In this document: one piece after another, positions 17,456-27,800 of the stretch | How the letters are laid out: every line of letters starts with the position of its first letter | Position numbering within the stretch: position 1 is the first letter of the stretch | Assembly (NCBI RefSeq): GCF_000982825.1 | Contig: NZ_CP011047.1 | Coordinates: forward strand, 4,216,001-4,280,000 | Origin: Cronobacter sakazakii | GTDB taxonomy: Bacteria; Pseudomonadota; Gammaproteobacteria; Enterobacterales; Enterobacteriaceae | DNA length: 64,000 bases | Direction of reading: 5' to 3' | Translations under genes and position numbers: made by a program | The notes under the pieces: generated by a model | Databases searched by the model: none | The model's input: only the letters and a program-made list of their open reading frames with translations | Told to the model about the DNA's origin: nothing

Positions 17456-18007
17456 TCAGTGGCCCGGGAACGGCACGAGGCTGTAGCAGGTAATGCCCTG
17501 CTTGTTGAGGCGTTCTTCGCCGCCGATGTCGAACAGATTAATGATAAACGCCGCGTCGGTCACTTCACCGCCCAGACGACGGATAAGCTTCACGGTGGCT
17601 TCAATGGTGCCGCCGGTCGCCAGCAGATCGTCGACCACCAGCACTTTGTCGCCAGGCTTGATCGCGTCAACGTGGATCTCCAGCTGATCGGTGCCGTACT
17701 CCAGCTCATAGCTTTCTGCGATCGTTTCACGCGGCAGCTTACGCGGTTTGCGCACCGGGACAAAACCCACGCCCAGCGCCAGCGCGACCGGCGCGCCGAA
17801 CAGGAAACCACGCGCTTCGGTACCCACCACCTTCGTGATGCCCGCGTTTTTATAGCGCTCCACTAACAGTTCGATGCTCAGCGCGTAGGCTTTAGGGTCT
17901 TCCAGCAGGCTGGTGACGTCGCGAAAGAGAATGCCCGGCTTCGGGTAATCCTGAATGCTTTTGATGCTATTTTTAAGATATTCAAGCTGCTGCGCAGTTG
18001 CGGTCAT
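17456..18007 (-). CDS. apt: Adenine phosphoribosyltransferase
   Basis: Purine salvage: adenine + PRPP to AMP. The 183-residue protein starts MTATAQQLEYLKNSIK as in E. coli and has the PRPP-binding VLVVDDLLATGGTIEA and the FRDVTSLLEDP loop. The open frame extends upstream to 18040, but 18007 gives the family length and N-terminus. It precedes dnaX in the conserved order, with 90 bp between. Confidence 0.96.
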   Translation of the reverse strand: MTATAQQLEYLKNSIKSIQDYPKPGILFRDVTSLLEDPKAYALSIELLVERYKNAGITKVVGTEARGFLFGAPVALALGVGFVPVRKPRKLPRETIAESYELEYGTDQLEIHVDAIKPGDKVLVVDDLLATGGTIEATVKLIRRLGGEVTDAAFIINLFDIGGEERLNKQGITCYSLVPFPGH

Positions 18008-18158
18008 GGATGTATGCCTGATAAAAACGGTATTACTCACAGGTTGCCGGACACGACTGAAAGGCGAATTTGCTCACCCTTTAATCAACGGCCCCTGTAC
18101 TCGAAAACGCTCGAATTTACTGGCTGCGCGCGGTAAATGCAACCACTGCGGGCAGGCT

Positions 18159-18536
18159 TTACCCGTTTTGTTGTTTTTCATCAACCACCGGGATGCGCCA
18201 CATGAAAATCAACAGCCCGGAAAGGATGACCAACAGCAGAATACGCACCCAGAAAATCTTCACCAGCCACAGTGAGATAGCGAACGTGGCGAGAATAAAA
18301 AGCATCGCGCGCGGTTTCGCGCCGGGCGGCATTGCGCGGTGCTGCTGCCAGTGGCGCAGATAACCGCCAAACCACGAGCGGTAGAGCAGCCAGTGATGAA
18401 AACGCGGCGATGAGCGCGCAAAACACCAGGCCGCCAGCAGCAGAAACGGCGTCGTCGGAAGCAGCGGCAGCACCACGCCGAGCGTCGCCAGCACTACCGC
18501 CAGCCACCCCAGGATGAGTAAAATAGTCCTTTGCAT
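18159..18536 (-). CDS. ybaN: YbaN, DUF454 inner-membrane protein
   Basis: Small membrane protein of the DUF454 family, function unknown. 125 residues with hydrophobic segments at about 5-22 (ILLILGWLAVVLATLGVVL), 25-40 and two at 80-112 (MLFILATFAISLWLV, ILLLVILSGLLIFMW). The LPTTPFLLLAAWCFARSSPRFH motif is the family signature. It is divergent from priC and downstream of nothing on its own strand; position matches E. coli. Confidence 0.93.
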   Translation of the reverse strand: MQRTILLILGWLAVVLATLGVVLPLLPTTPFLLLAAWCFARSSPRFHHWLLYRSWFGGYLRHWQQHRAMPPGAKPRAMLFILATFAISLWLVKIFWVRILLLVILSGLLIFMWRIPVVDEKQQNG

Positions 18537-18602
18537 AATCGTACTCGCGAAAGCAGGTGATGTACTGTAGCACAGCCCGCATGGCCAGACGCCCGGAGTA
18601 AA

Positions 18603-19118
18603 ATGAGAACGCCCCTATTATTACAATCGCTGAAGACCCGTGTCGCCGCGCTGCATACGCTTATCGGGCCGCTCGCCTTGCAGCGTCACTTTTCACCGCG
18701 CTTCGACAGACAACTGTTTGCATGCCGCGGCGCACGGCTCGGTGATTATCTGACGGAAGCCGAAGAGAGCCTCACGCACCTGGAAGCGGCGGTGAATCAG
18801 GGTGACGCGACGCGCGTGGCGTGGCTTGCCGAACGGCTCGCGGCCCAAATCGAGGCGTTACAGCGCGAGGCGGCTACCGCCACGCTGCGTCGTCATGAGA
18901 ACGCGCATTTGCCCGGCGGTCGGCTACACGCGCGGCTTGCGGAGTATCAGGAATATGAACGTCGCCTGCTGGCAATGAAAAACGAGCGCGAGCAACGCTA
19001 TGCTGAACGCCATGACCCGCAACTGGCGCGTGAAATCACCGCGCTTGACGAGCGCCTTACGCGCTGTCGCACGGCTATCGCCCGCACCGAGCGCGCGCTT
19101 GAGCGCATTACGCGCTGA
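18603..19118 (+). CDS. priC: Primosomal replication protein PriC (N'')
   Basis: Helps reload DnaB at stalled forks with Rep or PriA. The 171-residue protein is mostly helical and Arg/Leu-rich (LLQSLKTRVAALHTLIGPL, FSPRFDRQLFACRGARLGDY, LPGGRLHARLAEYQEYERRL), as known for PriC, and the gene sits between ybaN and ybaM as in E. coli. Slightly shorter than the E. coli protein (175). Homology is clear from these stretches and from synteny. Confidence 0.92.
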   Translation: MRTPLLLQSLKTRVAALHTLIGPLALQRHFSPRFDRQLFACRGARLGDYLTEAEESLTHLEAAVNQGDATRVAWLAERLAAQIEALQREAATATLRRHENAHLPGGRLHARLAEYQEYERRLLAMKNEREQRYAERHDPQLAREITALDERLTRCRTAIARTERALERITR

Positions 19119-19140
19119 ATCAACGACGAGGAGAGAAACG

Positions 19141-19293
19141 ATGTCGCTGGAACAAGCCCCTGATGAGGTTAAGCTCGCGGTCGATTTGATTATGCTGCTG
19201 GAGAATCATGACATTGCGCCGCAGACAGTGCTGGCGGCGCTGGAGATTGTGCGTAACGACTATTTGCGAAAGCTTGCCGACGCCGAGCAGTAA
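19141..19293 (+). CDS. ybaM: YbaM, DUF2496 small protein
   Basis: 50-residue acidic protein of unknown function (MSLEQAPDEVKLAVDLIMLL at the start). The ATG at 19141 follows GAGGAGAG; it starts 22 bp after priC and is probably co-transcribed. Length and place match E. coli YbaM. Confidence 0.9.
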   Translation: MSLEQAPDEVKLAVDLIMLLENHDIAPQTVLAALEIVRNDYLRKLADAEQ

Positions 19294-19322
19294 TCGCCCT
19301 TCCCCTGGTAAGGAAAGGGCGA
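19294..19322. terminator. Hairpin between convergent ybaM and mscK
   Basis: TCGCCCTTCCC / GGAAAGGGCGA with one mismatch lies directly after the ybaM stop and before the mscK stop. It lacks a T tract, so termination strength is uncertain. Confidence 0.4.
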
Positions 19323-19331
19323 GAACCGGCG

Positions 19332-22300
19332 TCAGGCTTTGGCGGCGTTCGTCTCGCCGTTATCGTCACTGCGTAAATCGCGCTTCACTTCGGTGTGCGT
19401 CTCGCCGTTGTTGTTATGCAGATGCACTTCCAGCTGGTTGAAGGCGATATCGATATTATTTTCACGGCACAGTCTGTCGATGGTGCGGTTCAGCTCATCC
19501 ACGGTATAGCTGCGATCGCGCAGTTCACGCACATACAGACGCAGTTCGTGATCCAACGAGCTTGGCCCGAAGGTGGTAAAGAACACCGCCGGTTCCGGAT
19601 CGTGCATCACTTTCGGGTGATCCATCGCCGCTTTCAGTAAGATCTCGCGCACTTTGTCGAGATCCGATCCATACGCCACGCCGAGGCGGATCACCACGCG
19701 GGTGATGGTATCGGTCAGCGACCAGTTGATGAGACGCTCCGTCACAAACGCTTTGTTCGGGATAATCACTTCTTTACGGTCAAAGTCGGTGATGGTCGTG
19801 GCGCGGATGCGGATTTTGCTGACCGTGCCCGAGAAGGTGCCGATGGTAACGGTATCGCCGATACGCACCGGACGTTCAAACAGGATAATCAGGCCGGAGA
19901 CGAAGTTACCGAAGATCTCCTGCAGGCCGAAACCGAGACCGACCGACAGCGCCGCCGCCAGCCATTGCAGTTTATCCCACGACACGCCGAGCGAGCCGAA
20001 CACGGTCATCGCGCCCGCCGCGATAATCACATAGTTCAGGATGGTCGTAATGGCGTACGACGCGCCCTGACGCATTTTCAGGCGTGAAAGCACCAGCACT
20101 TCCAGCAGGCCTGGTAAGTTGCGAATCAGCGCCCAGGCGACCATAAACGCCACCACCGCGAACAGAATACTGCCGAGCGTCACGTTCTTCGTGACCGCCG
20201 CCCCGGCTTCGGTGCCGTTGTAGTGCCACAGCACGATGCTGTCGAGATAGGCGAAAACGGTGATTAAATCAGACCAGATAGCCCAGAACACCACGCCGAA
20301 CAGCGCGAACATCAAAAGCATGGTGATACGCAACGTCTGCTGGTTCACCTGATCGAGCGCCAGCGACGTTTCCTCTACCGGTTCGGCCCCTTCGGCGCCC
20401 TCTTTCACCATATTCTGGCGACGGGCCACCGCACGGCGATACGCAATGCGGCGCGCCGCGACGCTCAGACCGCGCAACACGGTCTGATAAAGCAAGTTCC
20501 AGACAATCACCAGATAGACGGTATCTATCCAGCGCCCGGCGAGACGCAGCGTGGTATAGAAATAGCCCGTCGCGGTGAGCACCAGCAGCGCGACCGGCAC
20601 AATCGAGAGCACCGTGACCGTCACCAGCCGCATGGTGTGCGACTCTTTATCACGCCAGCTGTCGCGGCACATCGGCCACACCAGGGCGCTGATTAACAGC
20701 AGATTCAGGAAAATCATGCTCTGGCCGAGCACGTCGTCCATCAGATGCAGCGGTGAGAGTTCTGCCAGCACCGACCAGAACAGCAGCGGAAGCAGCGCCA
20801 GGCTGACGCGCACAATCTGACGACGCCAGTGGCTGGTCAGTGTCGCGGGCATATTAAAATGGCTGACCGCCATACCGTCTTTTTCCAGCACACGCCAGCA
20901 GAGGCCGAAGACCAGCCAGAACACCGCCAGCTCTTTGCTGAACGCCCAGAGCAGATCGCTGATGTTCAGCTGCATCACATAAAGAATGAGCCCGACGGCC
21001 AGAATAATCAGGCAAACCGGTAGCGCGCGGACAAGGTTAATCAGTATCGCTTTCGGCGTGTGCAACTGGCTGTCGTTGCGCAGCTGACCGACTTCGCCTG
21101 CAAGCGTATTCAGGTACTGGCGCAGCCAGCCGAAACGCCAGCGAATAAGCCCGGCAATCAGCAACAGCGGCAGCCCCGCCAGCAACGCTTTTAACATCGC
21201 AGGCCAGGCTTTCTCCCAGTTAAAGGTGATTTTCATCGACTTCAACTGATCGTGCAGCGCCTGCGGGAAGGCTTTCACCCACTCCCAGTCCATCGGTTTG
21301 TTACTGTTCACCCAGAAAATCTGCTGAGTAAGCATTTCCCGCAGGTTGGTGCTGACGCTCATTAACTGCTGCTGATTGATTTGCAGGTTAATCGCCATCA
21401 TCAGCTGGTTGCCGAGCTGCTTGTTGAGCTGATCCAGCAGCTCACGGCGCATATCGACTACCTGTAACAGCGCGTCATGTACGTCGTCATTAATTTCGCT
21501 TTTGTGCCCCTCTTCCAGCTTCTCGACGAAGGCGTCGTTCTGGAACAGGGCGTCGCGCTGCTGGTTCACCTCGAACTGTTCAAGACGCAGATCCGCGATG
21601 CGGTTGGTCATATCTTCCAGCTCATCGGCGGAAGGCAGCGTTTGTTGTTGCTGATACAGAATGCGCGACAGCAACAGGCTGCCTTTCAGCACAGAGATCT
21701 GCTCTTTGAGGTTGCGCTCGGATTGCAGCGCGCGGTCGAGCCAGTTCTTCACCCGGATATTCTGCTGCACCAGCGTATTGCCGCTCTGGGTCGCGTCGAT
21801 CAGGCGCTGGCTGAGCTGGTGATTGATCTCCAGCTCCTGGCGTACCAGCGGGTTGTTCTGAATGCTGGAAGCGTCTTCCGGCGCAATCGCCTCCTGCGCG
21901 GTTTTCTCGGTCAGCGTCAGACGTTTGCTATTCACCGCCTCCTGCAACAGCTGTAACTGATGCTCAAGACGGTTGATATTCGCGGTAGTGTAGTCGCGCT
22001 GTTTCTGCAGCGCGTCCTGCAGAACCGTGTTGCCTTCAAGACTTTTACGCTGCTGTTCTATCTGGGCGTTGAGCAGCGCCTGCTGCGCGAGCAGGAGCGT
22101 CTGCTGCGACGGGCGCAGCGCCTCTTCACCAGGTGCGGTGCCATTCAGGCGATTGCGGATCTGCTGAAGCTGCTGCGAGGCGTTGTACATCGCGTTCTGA
22201 ACGCGCTCTGGCTGCGTCTGTAACGACACCAGCTGACTGTTGTACGTCGCGAGATCGTTTTGTGCGGTTTGCAGGTCGTCAAGGACGGAGGTGACGCGCG

Positions 22301-22703
22301 ACTCCAGCTGGCGCAGCGACAGGTTTTTCAGCGTCTGGCGCACCACCTCGTCGCTGTCCTGGTTTTGCAGCGCGCTGAGGTTGTCTGTCGCCTGGCGCAT
22401 TTTCTCGGGCGCCTGCATGACCTGCTGGCGCAACTGCACGGTTTCTTGTTTGATGCGCTCGATTTTATCCAGCGTCTCAAGCGTCGCCGTCAAATCTTCG
22501 GTCGTCAGTTTGTCCTGCGCGGAGTGGTTTTTTTGTTTGCCGAGCGCGTCGAGCTGCGCCTGCACGTCAGCGCGCGACGGAAGATCGCCGCTCGCAGGAG
22601 CCGCCTGCGCCGCAACGGACGACAGCGCGCCGAACACCAGCAGAACGGCAAAAAGTACAGCGGACGCCAGGCGTCGCGAAAGGATTGTGTGCTGCATAAT
22701 CAT
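19332..22703 (-). CDS. mscK: Mechanosensitive channel MscK (KefA)
   Basis: Potassium-sensitive large MscS-family channel of the inner membrane with a big periplasmic domain. The 1123-residue protein has a signal peptide (residues 1-35), a long coiled-coil periplasmic region (about 40-480), about eight membrane helices (about 500-890), then the MscS core with the pore helix and GLGFGLQEIFGNFVSGLIIL, and the beta domain FERPVRIGDTVTIG. I use the ATG at 22703 before the signal peptide; the frame stays open to 22787. E. coli MscK is 1120 residues. Convergent with ybaM, tail-to-head with acrR. Confidence 0.95.
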   Translation of the reverse strand: MIMQHTILSRRLASAVLFAVLLVFGALSSVAAQAAPASGDLPSRADVQAQLDALGKQKNHSAQDKLTTEDLTATLETLDKIERIKQETVQLRQQVMQAPEKMRQATDNLSALQNQDSDEVVRQTLKNLSLRQLESRVTSVLDDLQTAQNDLATYNSQLVSLQTQPERVQNAMYNASQQLQQIRNRLNGTAPGEEALRPSQQTLLLAQQALLNAQIEQQRKSLEGNTVLQDALQKQRDYTTANINRLEHQLQLLQEAVNSKRLTLTEKTAQEAIAPEDASSIQNNPLVRQELEINHQLSQRLIDATQSGNTLVQQNIRVKNWLDRALQSERNLKEQISVLKGSLLLSRILYQQQQTLPSADELEDMTNRIADLRLEQFEVNQQRDALFQNDAFVEKLEEGHKSEINDDVHDALLQVVDMRRELLDQLNKQLGNQLMMAINLQINQQQLMSVSTNLREMLTQQIFWVNSNKPMDWEWVKAFPQALHDQLKSMKITFNWEKAWPAMLKALLAGLPLLLIAGLIRWRFGWLRQYLNTLAGEVGQLRNDSQLHTPKAILINLVRALPVCLIILAVGLILYVMQLNISDLLWAFSKELAVFWLVFGLCWRVLEKDGMAVSHFNMPATLTSHWRRQIVRVSLALLPLLFWSVLAELSPLHLMDDVLGQSMIFLNLLLISALVWPMCRDSWRDKESHTMRLVTVTVLSIVPVALLVLTATGYFYTTLRLAGRWIDTVYLVIVWNLLYQTVLRGLSVAARRIAYRRAVARRQNMVKEGAEGAEPVEETSLALDQVNQQTLRITMLLMFALFGVVFWAIWSDLITVFAYLDSIVLWHYNGTEAGAAVTKNVTLGSILFAVVAFMVAWALIRNLPGLLEVLVLSRLKMRQGASYAITTILNYVIIAAGAMTVFGSLGVSWDKLQWLAAALSVGLGFGLQEIFGNFVSGLIILFERPVRIGDTVTIGTFSGTVSKIRIRATTITDFDRKEVIIPNKAFVTERLINWSLTDTITRVVIRLGVAYGSDLDKVREILLKAAMDHPKVMHDPEPAVFFTTFGPSSLDHELRLYVRELRDRSYTVDELNRTIDRLCRENNIDIAFNQLEVHLHNNNGETHTEVKRDLRSDDNGETNAAKA

Positions 22704-22819
22704 TTGAATGAAGTCATGGCCGGACCGCACGCGGAATGCCTGCGGGGATACTGGAACGGCGCTGAGAATACCACGGCTCTCGCGCATGGAATAGCGGCCC
22801 GCCGGGCTTTAAGAATATT

Positions 22820-23485
22820 TTAGCAGGCGTCTTGTGCGGGCGCGGCATCCGGGGCGCGGCGCAGGCTCGGGCAAAACTGATACATCTCCAGTAAAATCGC
22901 CACCAGTTCGCGCGCTTCGCTTTTAAGATCAAACGTCTGTGGCGCAAAAAGCCAGTTTTCCACCAGGCCTGAAATATAGCTGCGCATCAGGATAGCGGCG
23001 CGGCGGGTTTGCAGGTTTTCCGGCAGCATGCCGCTTTGTATGCACTGCCTTAATGTGTGTTCGATACGGTCGTAACTCTGGAAGCACAAACTGCGGTGCG
23101 CCTGTTGCACCACAGCCATTTCTCCAACAAACTCACATTTGTGATAAATTATTTCCATCATCAGGCGACGGCGCTCTTCTGTCACCGTAGCTTCAAGTAT
23201 ATAAACGAGAATCTCCCGTAAAACAGAGAGTGGATCGTCTGGGAATTTTGCCCGATACTCATTTTCAAGATCGCCAATGCTGGCCTCTGATGATTCCCAG
23301 ATTTCACTAAACAAATCCGACTTGTTCCTGAAATGCCAGTAAATCGCGCCTCGCGTTACGCCCGCCGCCTGAGCAATATCTGAAAGGGACGTGGCTGACA
23401 CACCCTGTTGCGAGAATAAGCGAATCGCCACATCCAGAATGTGTTGACGCGTCTCCAGGGCTTGCTGTTTGGTTTTTCGTGCCAT
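22820..23485 (-). CDS. acrR: TetR-family repressor AcrR
   Basis: Represses acrAB and itself; released by many efflux substrates. The 221-residue protein has the TetR helix-turn-helix (SATSLSDIAQAAGVTRGAIY, then WHFRNKSDLFSEIWE) at residues 29-58 and the ligand-binding C-terminal part (MEIIYHKCEFVGEMAVVQQA). The last 10 residues (DAAPAQDAC) differ from E. coli. It is divergent from acrA with a 24-bp palindromic operator between them. Confidence 0.96.
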   Translation of the reverse strand: MARKTKQQALETRQHILDVAIRLFSQQGVSATSLSDIAQAAGVTRGAIYWHFRNKSDLFSEIWESSEASIGDLENEYRAKFPDDPLSVLREILVYILEATVTEERRRLMMEIIYHKCEFVGEMAVVQQAHRSLCFQSYDRIEHTLRQCIQSGMLPENLQTRRAAILMRSYISGLVENWLFAPQTFDLKSEARELVAILLEMYQFCPSLRRAPDAAPAQDAC

Positions 23486-23513
23486 AGGTCGGTGAATTTA
23501 CAGGAGTCAGACT

Positions 23514-23537
23514 TACATACATTTTTGTATGTATGTA
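23514..23537. promoter_or_regulatory. AcrR operator between acrR and acrA
   Basis: A 24-bp palindrome, TACATACA ... TGTATGTA with a T-rich centre, differs from the E. coli AcrR box at only a couple of central bases. It lies 29 bp before the acrR start and 93 bp before the acrA start, so it can control both. Confidence 0.93.
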
Positions 23538-23629
23538 CCATAGCATGACGACACTATAAACGCAGCAATGGGTTTGCGGACTTTTGATCCATTGGTCATT
23601 TTTTGGAATCGAACACTCGAGGTTTAGAT

Positions 23630-24835
23630 ATGAACAAAAACAGAGGGTTCACGCCTCTGGCGGTCGTTCTGATGCTCTCAGGCAGCTTTGCGCTAACAGG
23701 ATGTGACGGTGAACAGGCTCAGCAACAAGCGCCACAGGCGCCCGAAGTGGGTGTAGTGACGCTGAAAAGCGAACCTCTGCAAATCACAACTGAACTCCCG
23801 GGCCGCACCCTCGCTTATCGTGTGGCGGAAGTTCGTCCGCAGGTCAGCGGCATTATTCTCAAGCGTAATTTTGAAGAAGGCAGCGAGATCAAGGCTGGCG
23901 TGTCGCTTTATCAAATCGACCCGGCGCCTTATCAGGCCTCTTACGAAAGCGCGAAAGGCGATCTGGCGAAAGCCCAGGCCAGCGCGAATATCGCGCAGGT
24001 GACGCTCAGCCGTTATCAGAAACTGCTCGGCACGCAGTACATCAGCAAGCAGGATTATGACAATGCGCAGGCGGAAGCCCAGCAGGCGAACGCCGCCGTG
24101 GTCGCGGCGAAAGCGGCGGTTGAAACCGCGCGTATCAACCTCGCGTACACCAAAGTGACCTCCCCTATCAGCGGTCGTATCGGTAAATCGAACGTGACCG
24201 AAGGCGCGCTGGTGCAAAACGGCCAGACCACCGCGCTCGCCGTCGTCCAGCAGCTCGACCCTATTTATGTTGACGTGACTCAGTCCAGCAACGATTTCCT
24301 GCGCCTTAAACAGGAACTGGCGAGCGGTCAGCTGAAACAGGAAAACGGGAAAGCGAAAGTCACGCTCTCGACGGCTGACGGCCTGAAATATCCGCAGGAC
24401 GGCACGCTGGAGTTCTCCGATGTGACTGTGGATCAGACCACCGGCTCCATCACGCTGCGCGCGATTTTCCCGAACCCTGACCACACGCTGCTGCCGGGCA
24501 TGTTTGTCCGCGCGCGTCTCGAAGAAGGGGTTAACCCGAACGCGATTCTGGTACCGCAGCAGGGCGTAACCCGTACTCCGCGCGGTGACGCGACCGTCAT
24601 GGTCGTGGGCGAAGGCGATAAAGTGGAAGTGCGTCCGGTGCAGGTCGGCCAGGCGATGGGCGACAAATGGGTCGTGACGGACGGCGTGAAGGCCGGCGAT
24701 CGCGTGATCGTCACCGGGTTGCAGAAGGTTCGCCCGGGCGCGCAGGTCAAAGCGCAGGAAGTGACTGACAACCAGCAGCAACAGAAGCAATCCGGCGCCG
24801 CTGGTCAGACGCAGTCACAGCAACCGCAGTCTTGA
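23630..24835 (+). CDS. acrA: Multidrug efflux periplasmic adaptor AcrA
   Basis: Lipoprotein that bridges AcrB to the TolC outer-membrane channel. The 401-residue precursor has a lipobox (SFALTGC, Cys25), the lipoyl half-motifs (ELPGRTLAYRVAEVRPQVSG and KVTSPISGRIGKSNVTEGAL), a helical hairpin between them, and a beta-barrel domain. The start at 23630 gives MNKNRGFTPLAVVLML as in E. coli. The C-terminal Gln-rich tail is a little longer than in E. coli (397). Followed by acrB after 21 bp in one operon. Confidence 0.97.
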   Translation: MNKNRGFTPLAVVLMLSGSFALTGCDGEQAQQQAPQAPEVGVVTLKSEPLQITTELPGRTLAYRVAEVRPQVSGIILKRNFEEGSEIKAGVSLYQIDPAPYQASYESAKGDLAKAQASANIAQVTLSRYQKLLGTQYISKQDYDNAQAEAQQANAAVVAAKAAVETARINLAYTKVTSPISGRIGKSNVTEGALVQNGQTTALAVVQQLDPIYVDVTQSSNDFLRLKQELASGQLKQENGKAKVTLSTADGLKYPQDGTLEFSDVTVDQTTGSITLRAIFPNPDHTLLPGMFVRARLEEGVNPNAILVPQQGVTRTPRGDATVMVVGEGDKVEVRPVQVGQAMGDKWVVTDGVKAGDRVIVTGLQKVRPGAQVKAQEVTDNQQQQKQSGAAGQTQSQQPQS

Positions 24836-24856
24836 GTTAACAGGAGCCGTTAAAAC

Positions 24857-27800
24857 ATGGCTAAGTTTTTTATCGATCGCCCCATCTTCGCGTGGGTGAT
24901 CGCCATCATCATCATGCTGGCAGGTGGCTTGTCCATTATGAAACTGCCCGTGGCGCAATATCCGTCGATTGCGCCGCCAGCGGTGACGATTAACGCGACC
25001 TATCCGGGCGCGGATGCGAAAACGGTGCAGGATACCGTGACGCAGGTTATCGAACAGAACATGAACGGTATCGATGGCCTGATGTACATGTCCTCTACCA
25101 GCGACTCTTCGGGCACCGTGCAGATCACGCTGACGTTCGAATCCGGCACCGACGCGGACATCGCGCAGGTACAGGTGCAGAACAAACTGCAGCTCGCTAT
25201 GCCGCTCCTGCCGCAGGAAGTGCAGCAACAGGGCGTGAGCGTTGAGAAATCCTCCAGCTCGTTCCTGATGGTGTTAGGCCTTATTAACACCGACGGCTCG
25301 ATGAAGCAGGAAGATATCGCGGACTACGCGGGCGCGAACATTAAAGACCCGATCAGCCGTACCACGGGCGTGGGCGACGTACAGCTCTTCGGTTCTCAGT
25401 ACGCGATGCGTATCTGGCTCGACCCGAACAAACTGAACAACTTCCAGTTAACGCCGGTGGACGTTATCAGCGCCATTAAAGCGCAGAACGCCCAGGTGGC
25501 GGCTGGTCAGCTTGGCGGTACGCCGCCGGTGAAAGGCCAGCAGCTGAACGCCTCGATCATCGCGCAGACCCGTCTGACGTCTGCCGATGAGTTCAGCAAA
25601 ATCCTGCTGAAAGTCAATCAGGATGGTTCGCGCGTACTGCTGCGAGACGTGGCGAAGGTTGAGCTCGGCGGCGAGAACTATGACATTATCGCACGCTATA
25701 ACGGCCAGCCGGCGGCGGGTCTCGGTATCAAGCTCGCGACCGGCGCGAACGCGCTGGATACCGCTGAAGCGGTGCGCAAGACCATTGCCGGTCTTGAGCC
25801 GTTCTTCCCAAGCGGTCTGAAAGTCGTTTACCCGTACGACACCACGCCGTTCGTTAAAATCTCTATTTTCGAAGTGGTGAAAACGCTGGTCGAAGCGATC
25901 GTGCTGGTGTTCCTGGTGATGTATCTGTTCCTCCAGAACTTCCGCGCGACGCTTATTCCGACCATTGCGGTGCCGGTCGTCTTGCTCGGTACGTTTGCGA
26001 TACTGGCGGCCTTCGGTTACTCGATAAACACCCTCACCATGTTCGGGATGGTGCTCGCCATCGGTCTGCTGGTGGATGACGCCATCGTGGTGGTTGAGAA
26101 CGTCGAGCGTGTGATGGCTGAAGAAGGCCTGCCGCCCAAAGAAGCGACCCGCAAATCGATGGGTCAGATTCAGGGCGCGCTGGTCGGTATCGCGCTGGTG
26201 CTCTCGGCGGTATTTATCCCGATGGCGTTCTTTGGCGGCTCGACCGGTGCGATTTACCGTCAGTTCTCCATTACTATCGTTTCCGCGATGGTGCTGTCAG
26301 TTATCGTGGCGTTGATCCTGACGCCGGCGCTGTGCGCCACCATGCTTAAACCTGTCGCGAAAGGCGATCACGGCGAAGGCAAAAAAGGCTTCTTCGGCTG
26401 GTTTAACCGCATGTTCGACAAGAGCACGCACCATTACACCGACAGCGTAGGCAACATTCTGCGCAGCACCGGTCGTTATCTGCTGCTCTATCTGCTGATT
26501 GTCGTGGCGATGGCGTTCCTGTTTATCCGTCTGCCAAGCTCGTTCCTGCCGGATGAGGATCAGGGCGTCTTCCTGACGATGGCGCAGCTGCCAGCGGGTG
26601 CCACCCAGGAGCGTACCCAGAAGGTGCTGGATGAGGTGACCGACTACTACCTCACTCAGGAGAAAGACAACGTTAACTCCGTCTTTACCGTTAACGGCTT
26701 TGGCTTCTCCGGTCGCGGCCAGAACACCGGTCTGGCGTTCGTCTCGCTGAAAAACTGGGATGAGCGTCCGGGCGCGGAAAACAAAGTTCCGGCTATTACC
26801 GGCCGTGCGATGGGCCGCTTCTCGCAGATTAAAGATGCGATGGTGTTCGCCTTTAACCTTCCGGCGATTGTGGAACTCGGTACGGCGACCGGCTTTGACT
26901 TCGAGCTTATCGACCAGGGCAACCTGGGCCATGACAAGCTGACGCAGGCCCGTAACCAGCTGCTGGGCGAAGCGGCGCAGCACCCGGATCTGCTCTCGCA
27001 GGTGCGTCCGAATGGTCTGGAAGATACGCCGCAGTTTAAAATCGACATCGACCAGGAAAAAGCACAGGCGCTGGGCGTTTCCATCAGTGATATCAATACC
27101 ACGCTCGCTTCTGCGTGGGGCGGCAGCTACGTCAACGACTTCATCGACCGCGGTCGCGTGAAGAAAGTGTACGTCATGTCGCAGGCGCAATACCGTATGC
27201 TGCCGGGTGATATCAACAACTGGTATGTGCGTGGTACAAACGGTCAGATGGTGCCATTCTCCGCCTTCTCGACGTCTCACTGGGAATATGGCTCACCGCG
27301 TCTGGAGCGTTATAACGGCCTGCCGTCCATGCAGATCCAGGGCCAGGCGGTGCAGGGTAAGAGTACCGGTGAAGCGATGGCGATGATGGAACAGCTTGCC
27401 AGCAAGCTGCCAACCGGTATCGGCTACGACTGGACCGGCATGTCCTATCAGGAACGTCTGTCCGGCAACCAGGCGCCTGCGCTTTACGCCATTTCGCTTA
27501 TCGTGGTGTTCCTGTGTCTGGCGGCGCTGTATGAGAGCTGGTCGATCCCGTTCTCGGTCATGCTGGTGGTCCCGCTTGGGGTTATCGGTGCGCTGCTGGC
27601 AGCCTCGCTGCGTGGCCTTAACAACGACGTTTACTTCCAGGTAGGTCTGCTCACCACCATCGGCCTGTCGGCGAAGAACGCCATATTGATTGTGGAATTC
27701 GCCAAAGATCTGATGGAAAAAGAAGGTAAAGGTCTTATCGAGGCGACGCTTGAAGCGGTACGTATGCGTCTGCGTCCTATCCTGATGACCTCGCTGGCGT

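Noticed and set aside
23693..24790. 365-codon open frame antisense to acrA
   Set aside because: acrA is certain from full-length homology; the antisense frame has no motif or start signal.
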